From contig JAJTHO010000034.1 of the NCBI GenBank assembly GCA_021297975.1, forward strand, positions 1 to 15,337: a DNA stretch of 15,337 bases, read 5' to 3'. The notes beneath the pieces were generated by a model. It saw only the letters and a list, made by a program, of their open reading frames with translations, was not told where the DNA came from and searched no databases. The number at the start of each line of letters is the position of its first letter. Positions within the stretch are counted from its first letter, which is position 1. The translations under genes and the position numbers were made by a program. Positions 1 through 7,238 of the stretch are shown here, piece by piece. This stretch comes from Alphaproteobacteria bacterium. GTDB taxonomy: Bacteria > Pseudomonadota > Alphaproteobacteria > JAJTHO01.

Positions 1-1
1 C

Positions 2-139
2 CCCATGGCGCAGAGTTTTTACGCCGATTGCAGGCGGGTGCGGAATGATTTGATGAAACAGGAATTGGGTGTGCAGCTGCGGTATCCTGATTATAAGGCG
101 GGGTTAATGGCACTCGCGGCTGCGGGAGAGGGGCGATGA
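2..139 (+). CDS. SDR / NAD-dependent epimerase-like protein, C-terminal end (partial)
   Basis: The frame beginning at base 2 is open from the window edge to a TGA at 137-139, giving the last 45 residues of a protein. The ending contains FYADCRRVRNDLMKQELGV followed by LRYPDYKAGLMAL. This closely resembles the C-terminus of the short-chain dehydrogenase/epimerase family (YAxxKRVxNxxxKxELGVxLRYPxYxxGLxAL), in which a nucleotide-sugar or similar substrate is handled by an NAD(P)-binding Rossmann domain. That domain lies outside the window, so the reaction cannot be assigned. The stop overlaps the next ATG (ATGA at 136-139), so this gene is the upstream partner of the operon that follows. Family assignment rests on a short tail only. 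Confidence 0.7.
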   Translation, partial: PMAQSFYADCRRVRNDLMKQELGVQLRYPDYKAGLMALAAAGEGR

Positions 140-588
140 AGGAATTTTTTTCTGAAGGACTCTTGGAATTTATACTGACGGTGATTTTCTTTGCAGGGTT
201 CGTTGTGGTCTTCTTTTTAAGTGAGTATTGTCTAAGGCTTTTTGTCGGGGTTGTGCGGCAAATAGGCTTCTTAATCGGTGTGCCGATAGCCACAAGGTAT
301 CGCCCTCTGTTGATGTATGTCTTCTGTTTCATATTGGGGTGCCTGATAGGCGGAATAAGTCTTATCTTGTGGCCGCGCTACGCTTTTCCTGACGCGGATG
401 TTCGGCTTATAGGGCTTTTTGTATTGCCGGTTTTGCTGGGTTTCTGGTGGCGTCATGAGGTTGGGGCGGTTTGGACGGGCGAAATGCGCACCGCTAAGGG
501 GTATGACACTATTGCGGTTTTTCAGCTGTGTGTGGGAATTAGCTTTGTTTTTGGCGGGTTATTAACCCGTTATCTGGGGGGTGTATGA
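136..588 (+). CDS. Small four-helix membrane protein of unknown function
   Basis: A 150-residue protein I do not recognise. It is strongly hydrophobic, with likely membrane segments near residues 9-29, 57-79, 89-105 and 125-145. Short basic loops (RQ, TRYR, RYAF, WWRHE) lie between them. No signal peptide or catalytic motif is visible. The start is chosen because a good Shine-Dalgarno (GGGAGAGG, just before 136) precedes it and because the ATG overlaps the upstream stop. Its own stop overlaps the ATG of the glycosyltransferase, so it is embedded in the operon. Base composition looks AT-richer than the ABC genes downstream, which is partly expected from Phe/Ile/Leu-rich membrane codons. A role as a membrane partner of the neighbouring sugar enzymes is possible but only inferred. 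Confidence 0.75.
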   Translation: MKEFFSEGLLEFILTVIFFAGFVVVFFLSEYCLRLFVGVVRQIGFLIGVPIATRYRPLLMYVFCFILGCLIGGISLILWPRYAFPDADVRLIGLFVLPVLLGFWWRHEVGAVWTGEMRTAKGYDTIAVFQLCVGISFVFGGLLTRYLGGV

Positions 589-1757
589 GACGTGTCATGC
601 GCATTCTGCAAGTCGTCCCGGCGCTAGAAGCAGGCGGGGTTACCAAAGGCACGCTGGAAATCACGGCGGCGCTGATTGCCGCGGGGGCGGAGGCGCATAT
701 CGCCTGTGACGGCGGCGCGTTTGCGGCGGAGGCGGCGCGGCTGGGGGCGATTCTCCACCCCATCCCGGCGGCAAAAAAGGGGCTTTTGGCATATTTTAAA
801 TGCCGGGCGCGGCTGGGGGCGATTATCAAGGCGCACTCTATTGATATCGTCCATGCCCGCAGTCGTTTTCCGGCTTGGCCAGCCCATGCGGCAGCGCGGG
901 GGCGGAGCGTCCCCTTCGTCACCACCTACCACGGCAGCTATGGCGGGATGAACTGGGCGCCCAAGCGCTTCTATAACAGCATCATGGCGCGGGGCGACCG
1001 CGTTATCGCCATTTCAGATTTTATCGCCAGGTATATCCAGCAGCACCACCCACAGTGTGACAAAAAACACATTATCAACATCCCGCGTGGCGTTGACCCT
1101 AATAAATATGATATTAATCACTCTATTGAGCACAACCAAGGGTTGTGGCACAAATGGAGTGTTGAAAATCACCATTTTTTATTCGTTTTGCCGGGGCGGC
1201 TCACCCGCTGGAAGGGGCATACCGATGCGCTGTTGGCGCTGGCGCTCATACTGCCCGAACACCCGGAGGCGCGGCTGCTTTTTATCGGCGATGCGCAGGG
1301 GCGCAGCGATTATACAGCGGAACTGCGCGGCTTAGCGGGGCGGCTAGGCGTCGCGCATGCGGTGCTGTTCGCCCCGCCCAGCGCGGATATGAACGCGGTG
1401 TACGCAGCGGCGGATTGCATCCTCGTGCCGTCCACCAAGCCGGAAGCCTTTGGCCGCGTGCCGATTGAGGCGGGCGCGGCGGGACGGCTCGTCATTGCAT
1501 CCGGGCATGGCGGCGCGGCGGAAACGGTGCGGGATGGGGTGACGGGGCTGCATCATGTGCCGCGTGACCCGTGTTCGTTGGCGCATGCCATGCACCGGGC
1601 GCTAACCATGCCCCCAAGTGAACGCCAGACGATGGGCGACGCCGCCAGACAACATGTTATAACATGTTATACGATTGCACAAATGCAACAGCGGACGCTG
1701 GATGTGTACCGCAGCCTCTTGCGGGAACCTAGGCAACCCGCTAGAGAGAACCCATGA
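585..1757 (+). CDS. Glycosyltransferase family 4 (GT-B fold)
   Basis: A 390-residue cytoplasmic glycosyltransferase that would move a sugar from a nucleotide-sugar donor to an envelope or exopolysaccharide acceptor. The N-terminus (RILQVVPALEAGGVTKGTLE, residues 6-25) is the Gly-rich start of the acceptor domain of the GT-B fold. The C-terminal donor domain carries GRLTRWKG at residues 204-211 and the E-x7-E signature in PEAFGRVPIE (Glu287 and Glu295). Length is normal for the family. The start at 585 overlaps the upstream stop (ATGA). An in-frame ATG at 597 would remove only four residues and cannot be excluded. Residues about 150-200 are coded by a noticeably AT-richer stretch (roughly 1030-1190), the interdomain region. 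The stop overlaps the ABC ATPase start. Donor and acceptor cannot be read from sequence. An 18-base perfect palindrome lies near the 3' end (1651-1668). Confidence 0.9.
   Translation: MRRVMRILQVVPALEAGGVTKGTLEITAALIAAGAEAHIACDGGAFAAEAARLGAILHPIPAAKKGLLAYFKCRARLGAIIKAHSIDIVHARSRFPAWPAHAAARGRSVPFVTTYHGSYGGMNWAPKRFYNSIMARGDRVIAISDFIARYIQQHHPQCDKKHIINIPRGVDPNKYDINHSIEHNQGLWHKWSVENHHFLFVLPGRLTRWKGHTDALLALALILPEHPEARLLFIGDAQGRSDYTAELRGLAGRLGVAHAVLFAPPSADMNAVYAAADCILVPSTKPEAFGRVPIEAGAAGRLVIASGHGGAAETVRDGVTGLHHVPRDPCSLAHAMHRALTMPPSERQTMGDAARQHVITCYTIAQMQQRTLDVYRSLLREPRQPARENP
1651..1668. repeat. 18-bp perfect palindrome inside the glycosyltransferase gene
   Basis: AACATGTTATAACATGTT equals its own reverse complement. 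It is also a tandem 10-base repeat (AACATGTTAT twice, 1651-1670). It encodes QHVITCY near the glycosyltransferase C-terminus, about 90 bases before the ABC ATPase start. Perfect two-fold symmetry in a GC-rich background could mean an operator-like site for a dimeric regulator. It could also be chance, since it lies in coding sequence. Confidence 0.5.
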
Positions 1758-2515
1758 CCGACGCCCTCTTGGTACAGCATCTCTCCAAACGCTTCGGCAC
1801 CCGGCAAGCGGTGGATAATGTGTCATTTGCGCTCAATATTGGCGATGTTCTGGGGTTTTTGGGTCCGAACGGTGCGGGAAAATCAACCACCATGCGGATG
1901 CTGACCGGATTTTTGCCGCCCGATAACGGCACGATTGCGGTGTTTGGCCAGGATTTACAAAAAAGCACGCAGGCGGTGCAAACCCTCATCGGCTATGTTC
2001 CTGAAGGTGCGCCGCTGTATGGCGACATGACAGTGTATGAGTTTTTACAGTTTATCTGCGCCGCACGCGGGGTGCTGAAATCACGGCGGGCGCTCGCGCT
2101 CTATGATGCGGCGGAGAAAACCGCGCTGCATGAGGTGTTAGACCAGCGCATCGAAACGCTGTCAAAGGGCTATAAGCGCCGCGCAGCGCTGGCGAGCGCC
2201 TTGGTGCACAACCCGCCGCTGCTTATTCTTGATGAGCCGACCGACGGGCTCGACCCCAATCAAAAACACACCATGCGGGCGCTGATTAAGGCGCTGTCGG
2301 CGGAAAAGGCCATTCTGATTTCAACGCATATTTTAGAAGAGGTGGACGCGGTGTGCACGAGGGCGCTGATTCTGGCCGAGGGGCGGGTGCGCTATCTCGG
2401 CACGGCGGCAGGGCTGCGCACGGCGGCGGATGTGCCGCAACCAGCGCGGCTTGAGGATGTGTTCCGTTCCCTCACGCAAATACAGCCGCCGATGCAGCAA
2501 CGGAGCGCCGCATGA
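1754..2515 (+). CDS. ABC transporter ATP-binding protein, GldA-type
   Basis: A 253-residue ATPase subunit that powers an ABC-2 type transporter from the cytoplasmic face. Walker A is GPNGAGKST at residues 37-45. The signature loop is LSKGYKRR from residue 136 (LSKGY in place of LSGGQ). Walker B is LLILDEP at 156-162 with Glu161 as the presumed catalytic base. The D-loop is GLD at 165-167 and the H-loop His is residue 192. The Q-loop region reads IGYVPEGAPLY (79-89), with no Gln at the usual place, which matches the GldA-like branch (IGYLPExxPLY). A Shine-Dalgarno-like AGAGAG lies just before the ATG, which overlaps the glycosyltransferase stop. The stop overlaps the permease ATG. Family membership is clear. 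The transported substrate is unknown. Confidence 0.93.
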   Translation: MTDALLVQHLSKRFGTRQAVDNVSFALNIGDVLGFLGPNGAGKSTTMRMLTGFLPPDNGTIAVFGQDLQKSTQAVQTLIGYVPEGAPLYGDMTVYEFLQFICAARGVLKSRRALALYDAAEKTALHEVLDQRIETLSKGYKRRAALASALVHNPPLLILDEPTDGLDPNQKHTMRALIKALSAEKAILISTHILEEVDAVCTRALILAEGRVRYLGTAAGLRTAADVPQPARLEDVFRSLTQIQPPMQQRSAA

Positions 2516-3303
2516 GCGCCGCGCTCAGGCCGTATCGCCGCCCCGCGCCGGTGCTGACCGCGTTTTGGTGGGGGCGCGTCGGGGCGCTTTTGGACAAAGA
2601 ATGGGCAGGCTATTTCACAACGCCGCTGGCGTATGTGTTTTTGACGCTGTTCCTGCTTGTAGCCGGTGTTCTGACGTTTTTTATGGGCAATTTTTTAGAG
2701 CGCGGTCAGGCGGATTTGCTGCCGTTTTTCAATTTTCACCCATGGTTATACCTCGTGTTTATTCCGGCGCTCTCCATGCGGCTGATAGCGGAGGAGCGGA
2801 AAAGCGGCACACTGGAATTGCTGCTGACCCTGCCGATTGGCGCGGTGCAGGCGATTTTGGCGAAGTTTCTGGCGTGTTGGTTGTTTTGCGGCCTCGCGCT
2901 GCTGCTGACCGTGCCGCTGTGGATTACGGTGAATTACCTCGGCAGTCCGGATAATGGCCTGATACTGGCCAGTTACCTCGCGAGTTGGCTCTGTGCGGCG
3001 GGGTTTGTCGCGATTGGGCTGTTTGCCTCGGCGTTGTCGCGCAATCAGGTGACGGCGTTTGTGGTGGGGGTGGTGCTGTCGTTTGCGCTGCTGGTTGGCG
3101 GAACGCCGCTGATGACACAACTGTTCGCGCCGTGGGCGGGGGTTTTTGTGGTGGAGGCCATCGCCGGGCTGAGTATGCTGACCCATTTTGATACGCTGAC
3201 CAAGGGGCTGATAACCCTGAAAGCGGCGGGGTATTTCGTGGTGCTGGTCGTGGTTTTCCTTTGTATGGCGGCTGAGACGCTTAAGGCGGAGAAGAACGCA
3301 TGA
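2512..3303 (+). CDS. ABC-2 type transporter permease, GldF-type
   Basis: A 263-residue inner-membrane permease. About six membrane helices are visible, near residues 38-58, 75-93, 113-138, 147-172, 182-202 and 241-256. The cytoplasmic motif EERKSGTLELLLTLP (94-108) after the second helix is the hallmark of ABC-2/GldF permeases, and the HFDTLTKGL stretch (225-233) also fits this family. It would form the pore with the ATPase encoded just upstream, whose stop it overlaps (ATGA at 2512-2515). Its own stop TGA (3301-3303) overlaps an ATG at 3300. That ATG opens not the next transporter gene but a 59-codon frame running through a palindromic element. In most operons of this type the GldG gene follows directly. 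Confidence 0.92.
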   Translation: MSAALRPYRRPAPVLTAFWWGRVGALLDKEWAGYFTTPLAYVFLTLFLLVAGVLTFFMGNFLERGQADLLPFFNFHPWLYLVFIPALSMRLIAEERKSGTLELLLTLPIGAVQAILAKFLACWLFCGLALLLTVPLWITVNYLGSPDNGLILASYLASWLCAAGFVAIGLFASALSRNQVTAFVVGVVLSFALLVGGTPLMTQLFAPWAGVFVVEAIAGLSMLTHFDTLTKGLITLKAAGYFVVLVVVFLCMAAETLKAEKNA

Positions 3304-3479
3304 GGGCTTTATTATCCAGTATTTTTTTACGGACGTCATTCCGAGCCAGCAAAACCTTAGGTTTTGCGCCGTCGAGGAATCTCCCCGTTATTCTAAGGGA
3401 GATCCTTCGATGCAGCGAAACCGGGCGGTTTCGCTTTACTCAGGATGACGCCTCTTTGATAGTGGGGGCGGGACGATGA
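3300..3479 (+). other. 59-codon bridging reading frame through the palindromic element
   Basis: An ATG at 3300 overlaps the permease stop (ATGA at 3300-3303). The frame stays open for 59 codons and ends in a TGA at 3477-3479 that overlaps the GldG ATG (ATGA at 3476-3479). It starts MRALLSSIFL, while the GldG gene starts MRALFSKIT, so the two starts look alike. Most of its length (3334-3450) is the palindromic repeat, and the predicted peptide is basic with no recognisable domain. It may be translated only to carry ribosomes from permease to gldG, or it may be the relic of the original gldG start displaced by the insertion. I do not claim a functional peptide. The frame is certain, the role is inference. 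Confidence 0.4.
3334..3450. repeat. Three-armed palindromic repeat element, copy A
   Basis: A 117-base element between the permease and gldG genes. The ends CGTCATTCCGAG (3334-3345) and CTCAGGATGACG (3439-3450) pair at 10 of 12 positions. Inside are three hairpins. Arm 1 is GCAAAACC-TTA-GGTTTTGC (3349-3367), a perfect 8-bp stem. Arm 2 spans 3375-3406, pairing AGGAATCTCCC with GGGAGATCCT with one bulged base and an 11-base loop. Arm 3 is GCGAAACCG-GG-CGGTTTCGC (3415-3434), a perfect 9-bp stem. The ends and the GGAATCTCC/GGAGATCC core resemble dispersed intergenic palindromes seen in many bacterial genomes. Because it is transcribed in the operon, it could act as a folded RNA processing or stability element. 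No T-run follows arm 3, so it is not a simple terminator. Confidence 0.8.
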
Positions 3480-5347
3480 GGGCGCTGTTCTCTAAGATAA
3501 CCACGCGCCAGCGCCTGACGCTGCGGCTTATCGGGCTGTTCCTGCTGCTGGTTCTTAGCACATCGGCGCTGCGTTATGTATTCCCTGGCGCGGCATGGGA
3601 TGTGACGGCGGATAAGCTGTATGCGCTGTCATCGGGAAGTAAAACCATTGTTTCGCGTCTGCCAGAGCCGGTGACGCTGCGGCTGTATTTCTCCCGCAGT
3701 CTGGGCGAGGCTGCGCCGCTGTACGCAACCTATGCCCAGCGGGTGGAGGATTTGCTGCGCGCCTATTCGCGAGCGAGCGACGGCAAGGTGATTATTGTCA
3801 CTATAGACCCGCAACCGTTCTCAGAAGAGGAGGACGCGGCGCTGGCCGATGGCCTCCAAGGTGTGCGCCTCAACACAGCAGGGGATAAGGTCTATTTTGG
3901 TCTGGTTGCCAGCAACAGCACCGACGGCAAAGAGGTGATACCGTTTCTTCAGCCTGAGCGTGAACCGTTCCTTGAATACGACATCACCAAAATTCTAAGT
4001 TCCTTATCCCACACCACTAAAAAGCGCGTGGCTGTGCTGTCCACCTTGCCGATTGAGGGCGATCCGTCGGCGGTGTTTTTAACCGGGCGGTCTGAGCGCC
4101 CGTGGTTTGTGCTGGAGCAGTTGCGGCAACTTTTTGATGTGACGATGATTGCGGCCGATGCGCAGCAAATCCCGGCGGGCACGGATGTGTTAATCCTTAT
4201 CCAGCCCGATGACATACAAGAAGCGGCGCTGCGCGCGATTGATTCCTATGCGGCGCAGGGCGGGCGGCTTCTCGTGTTTACCGATCCGTTGCCGGAGGCC
4301 AGCCGCTCTAGGGCGCAGCTGAATATTTCCGAATCGGCTGCGCCGAATTTCACGCGGCTGCTCGCGCATTGGGGCGTTGGCTTTCAGACCGATAAGGTTG
4401 CCGCCGATGTGCGCTATGCCCGCAAAGTGGCGATGCGGCTGGATGACCGGGAAGTGGACGCGCCGTATTATGCGTGGCTCGCGCTTGACGGCGCGGCGCT
4501 GGCCAGTGATGACCAGATAACCGCCGATATCGGCATGGTGAATGTGGCGAGCGCCGGGGCGTTCACGAAATTAGACGGCGGCGCGGTGAGCGTTGCGCCG
4601 CTGCTGCAAACGTCGCCGCAGGCGGCCTTGCTGGATTTATCGTATTTCCGCCCGGCGCCGGATATGCCGCGGATACTGCGGGAATTTAAGGCGGGCGATG
4701 CGGCGCTGACGCTAGCTGCGCGGATAACGGGCGTTGTGACGCCGTTCTTCAAAGAAACCGTTGTTAAGCCGGGCGCGGAGCCTGCGCCGCTGCATGCGGT
4801 TATCGTTGCGGATACGGATATGCTGCGCGATGCCTTTTGGCTGCAAACCGGCTCGTTTTACGGCACCGATGTGGCGATGCCGGTTGCGGGGAATGGGGCG
4901 CTGGTTGTGAACGCGGTGGAAAATTTACTGGGCAGCAGCGAGCTGATTAGCCTTCGCAGTCGCGGCACGATGCAGCGTCCGTTCACACGGCTGGTTGAAA
5001 AAACCCGCGCCGCTGAGCAGCGTTTCCGCGCTACCGAGCAAAACCTGCGCGGCGATTTGCAGCAAACCGAAGCGCGGCTGAATGAGCTGATGAAAAGCGA
5101 TGATAACGCCCAAGGCGCGCTGCTCACAGCTGAGCAGGAACAGGTTATCGGCGAGGCGCAGCAGAAACTGCTCGCGCTGCGCCAGCAGCTTCGCGCCGTG
5201 CAGCGGGCGCTGCGTGAGGATTTAGAAAACCTGCAGCATGCAGTGATATTCATCAATATAGCGCTCGTGCCGCTCTCGGTCTTGCTGCTAGCGGCGTTTA
5301 TGCAGCGCCGCCGCCGGCGGCACCGCCATAACCGGATGGCCGCATGA
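3476..5347 (+). CDS. GldG-family transporter-associated protein
   Basis: A 623-residue protein anchored at both ends in the inner membrane with a large periplasmic middle. A membrane segment lies at about residues 16-35. It is followed by the conserved GldG region WDVTADKLYALSSGSK (41-56) and LPEPVTLRLYFS (62-73). Further on, LSHTTKKRVAVLSTLPIEGD belongs to the Rossmann-like domain typical of GldG and related IFT52-like regions. Residues about 498-580 are a long Glu/Gln/Arg-rich coiled coil. A second membrane segment (about 587-608) ends in a strongly basic tail (RRRRRHRHNR). The ATG at 3476 has only a G-rich upstream sequence (GGGGGCGGGA). Translation may depend on coupling with the bridging frame whose stop it overlaps. 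The stop overlaps the DUF4340 gene start. It is expected to act with the ATPase and permease upstream. Confidence 0.88.
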   Translation: MRALFSKITTRQRLTLRLIGLFLLLVLSTSALRYVFPGAAWDVTADKLYALSSGSKTIVSRLPEPVTLRLYFSRSLGEAAPLYATYAQRVEDLLRAYSRASDGKVIIVTIDPQPFSEEEDAALADGLQGVRLNTAGDKVYFGLVASNSTDGKEVIPFLQPEREPFLEYDITKILSSLSHTTKKRVAVLSTLPIEGDPSAVFLTGRSERPWFVLEQLRQLFDVTMIAADAQQIPAGTDVLILIQPDDIQEAALRAIDSYAAQGGRLLVFTDPLPEASRSRAQLNISESAAPNFTRLLAHWGVGFQTDKVAADVRYARKVAMRLDDREVDAPYYAWLALDGAALASDDQITADIGMVNVASAGAFTKLDGGAVSVAPLLQTSPQAALLDLSYFRPAPDMPRILREFKAGDAALTLAARITGVVTPFFKETVVKPGAEPAPLHAVIVADTDMLRDAFWLQTGSFYGTDVAMPVAGNGALVVNAVENLLGSSELISLRSRGTMQRPFTRLVEKTRAAEQRFRATEQNLRGDLQQTEARLNELMKSDDNAQGALLTAEQEQVIGEAQQKLLALRQQLRAVQRALREDLENLQHAVIFINIALVPLSVLLLAAFMQRRRRRHRHNRMAA

Positions 5348-6474
5348 AAGCGCGGGCGCGGGCACAGGTTAAAAACTCTGCCGCGCAGTGGGTGGCAGAT
5401 TGGCAGGCTGTGCCGCGTTTTTGGCTGCTAGCCGGGCTTTTTGTCATTGCGGGCGCATCGTTTTTGGGTATGTCGCTGGGGGGAAAATCGAGTAGGCCAG
5501 TTGCGGTTTTGGTCGCGGATGGCGCCGCCAGCGGCGATTTGCTGTTGCCGGGATTGCTGAACCGGTTGAACGACGTGCAAAAAGTGGTGCTGGCGGATAC
5601 AGGGGGTTCTCTGACATTATATCGGCGCGGCGATAGCTGGCAGTTGGGCAGCGAATCGGGCGCGGCAGATTTTCCGGTGAACGCCGGGATGCTGCGCGAG
5701 CAGCTGTTTAATCTGGCGCGGCTGGAAGTGGTCGAGGCGAAAACCACGAATCCTAAATTGTATGAGCGGTTGAATGTTGATGCGGTGAGCGCACGCGGCA
5801 GTAAAGCGCGGGAAGTGCAGCTCTTGGACGGGGCGGGTAAGCCGATAGCGGCGCTCTTGATGGGTAAGACCGAACAAACGCGCAACGGGCAGCTGAGCCG
5901 GCAATTTTATGTGCGCCCGGCGGGGAAGCCGCAGGCGTGGCTGGTGCGCGGGACGGCGCAATGGCCGATGGAGGCGCGGGCGTGGTTTGACCGCGATTTG
6001 TTGCATGTGGAGCCGAGCCGCTGGAAAACGCTGCAACTGAATGAGGCTGCGCCGCTCAGCCGCACGTCGCCCTATGCCAGCACCAATGCGGCGGCGTTGC
6101 AGCTGTTTAGCGCCGTGCAGTGGCAGGATATTCGACCTAGAGCTGAGGTGGCCGCCGCGCCCATGGCGGCAAAAGTGACAGGCAGCACGTTTGACGGGAT
6201 GGAATTGACGCTCACACTGCACCGCTATGACGGCGGGCTGTGGGCGGTGTTAACCCCCAGCTGGCGCGTCGCGCCGCACCCGGAAACCTTTGCCTTACAG
6301 CAAAAAGCCGAGAAAAACAGCGCCCGGGCAACAGGACTGCTCACCCCCGATGCGGTGCGGGCGGATGTGGCGGAATTACAGCAGCGCAGCGCCGCGTGGG
6401 CGTTTCAACTGCCGCGCCGGGTGACGGATAAGCTGCTGGCGCCAGCGGCTGTGACGGCGAACGCAAAGCCGTGA
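5344..6474 (+). CDS. DUF4340 domain-containing membrane-anchored protein
   Basis: A 376-residue protein with one N-terminal membrane helix (about residues 26-43) after a basic cytoplasmic stretch, so most of it is periplasmic. The region from about residue 75 on (VQKVVLADTGGSLTLYRRGD, then DFPVNAGMLREQLFNLARLEVVEAKTTNP and YERLNVD) matches the DUF4340 pattern: the target residue contexts are W/L at the strand start, a loop with P-V-N, and the KT-x-NPKLYERL element. DUF4340 genes regularly follow GldG genes in GldAFG-type transporter operons, as here with an ATGA overlap at 5344-5347. The biochemical role is unknown. It is probably an accessory subunit contacting the transporter from the periplasm. 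The stop overlaps a GTG start of the TPR gene. Confidence 0.82.
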   Translation: MKARARAQVKNSAAQWVADWQAVPRFWLLAGLFVIAGASFLGMSLGGKSSRPVAVLVADGAASGDLLLPGLLNRLNDVQKVVLADTGGSLTLYRRGDSWQLGSESGAADFPVNAGMLREQLFNLARLEVVEAKTTNPKLYERLNVDAVSARGSKAREVQLLDGAGKPIAALLMGKTEQTRNGQLSRQFYVRPAGKPQAWLVRGTAQWPMEARAWFDRDLLHVEPSRWKTLQLNEAAPLSRTSPYASTNAAALQLFSAVQWQDIRPRAEVAAAPMAAKVTGSTFDGMELTLTLHRYDGGLWAVLTPSWRVAPHPETFALQQKAEKNSARATGLLTPDAVRADVAELQQRSAAWAFQLPRRVTDKLLAPAAVTANAKP

Positions 6475-7232
6475 GAGCCGGGCTTTTTTATGTGGTGCTA
6501 CTGTGTCTGGCCGGATTGGCGCGCCCGGCGGCGGCGTTTGGCGGGGAAACGGACAACGCCAGTCAATATAAAGCGTGCTTGCAACTGATTGAGGTGAACC
6601 CCTTATCGGCGCTAGATGCGGCGCAGTATTGGGGCGGCACGGGCGGCGGGGCAGCGGCGCAGCATTGCCGGGCGGCGGCGCTATTTTCCCTGCGGCGGTT
6701 TCGCGATGCGGCGGAGATATACGAGCGCCTCGCCAGCAGCCCCAACCCGGATGCCAGCCTGCCCGCACGGGTGGAGCTGCTGGCGCAGGGCGGCAAGGCG
6801 TATTTGCTGGCCGGGCAACCGCAGAAATCCGTGATACTTCTCACAACTGCTATCCTGCAAGCACCCGATCGGGTGGATATTCGGCAAGACCGTGCTGTGG
6901 CATATATCACACTAAAAAACTACAGCGGCGTGCTGGAGGACTTAAACAGTGTGCTAGCCGTCACTCCAAACGCGGTGGACGCACTGATTTTTCGGGCGAC
7001 GGCGTGGCGGATGCTGCAAAGCTATGCCCCGGCCAATGCGGATATCGCCAAAGCCTTGGCGCTCGACCCATCCCGGCAGGAGGCGTATTTAGAGCGCGGG
7101 CTGCTGAAAGCCGCAGGCGGGGATATTACCGGCGCGCGGACGGATTGGGAGTATGTTATTCGCCTGAACCCGCAGAGTGTGGTGGCGAATGCTGCGCAGC
7201 AGAATTTGAATAAGGTGGCGGCTGGGCAGTAG
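6471..7232 (+). CDS. Exported TPR-repeat protein
   Basis: A 253-residue protein starting with GTG at 6471, which overlaps the DUF4340 stop (GTGA), hence the start choice. Residues 1-22 form a signal peptide (hydrophobic LFYVVLLCLAGLA, cleavage near AAA before FGG), so it should be periplasmic. Four TPR-type helix pairs are visible at about 101-134, 135-168, 169-202 and 203-236, with the spaced A/G-Y-A/P pattern (for example GKAYLLAGQPQKSVILL and ALALDPSRQEAYLERG). A less regular repeat lies at 35-90. TPR proteins are protein-protein scaffolds. As the last gene of the operon, it may assemble with the DUF4340/GldG periplasmic domains (inference). No terminator is seen after it, and the convergent gene ends 6 bases further on. 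Confidence 0.85.
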   Translation: MRAGLFYVVLLCLAGLARPAAAFGGETDNASQYKACLQLIEVNPLSALDAAQYWGGTGGGAAAQHCRAAALFSLRRFRDAAEIYERLASSPNPDASLPARVELLAQGGKAYLLAGQPQKSVILLTTAILQAPDRVDIRQDRAVAYITLKNYSGVLEDLNSVLAVTPNAVDALIFRATAWRMLQSYAPANADIAKALALDPSRQEAYLERGLLKAAGGDITGARTDWEYVIRLNPQSVVANAAQQNLNKVAAGQ

Positions 7233-7238
7233 GATTAT

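Noticed and set aside
3334..3450. Copy A as a tRNA-like gene because of its cloverleaf outline
   Set aside because: Arm sizes, loops and ends do not fit tRNA: there is no T-loop GGTTCGA-type sequence, no acceptor CCA context and no anticodon arm of normal size.
5298..5885. A 195-codon frame on the - strand opposite the GldG/DUF4340 junction
   Set aside because: It is antisense to two well-supported genes joined by an ATGA overlap, and shows only low-complexity Ser/Arg/Ala composition.
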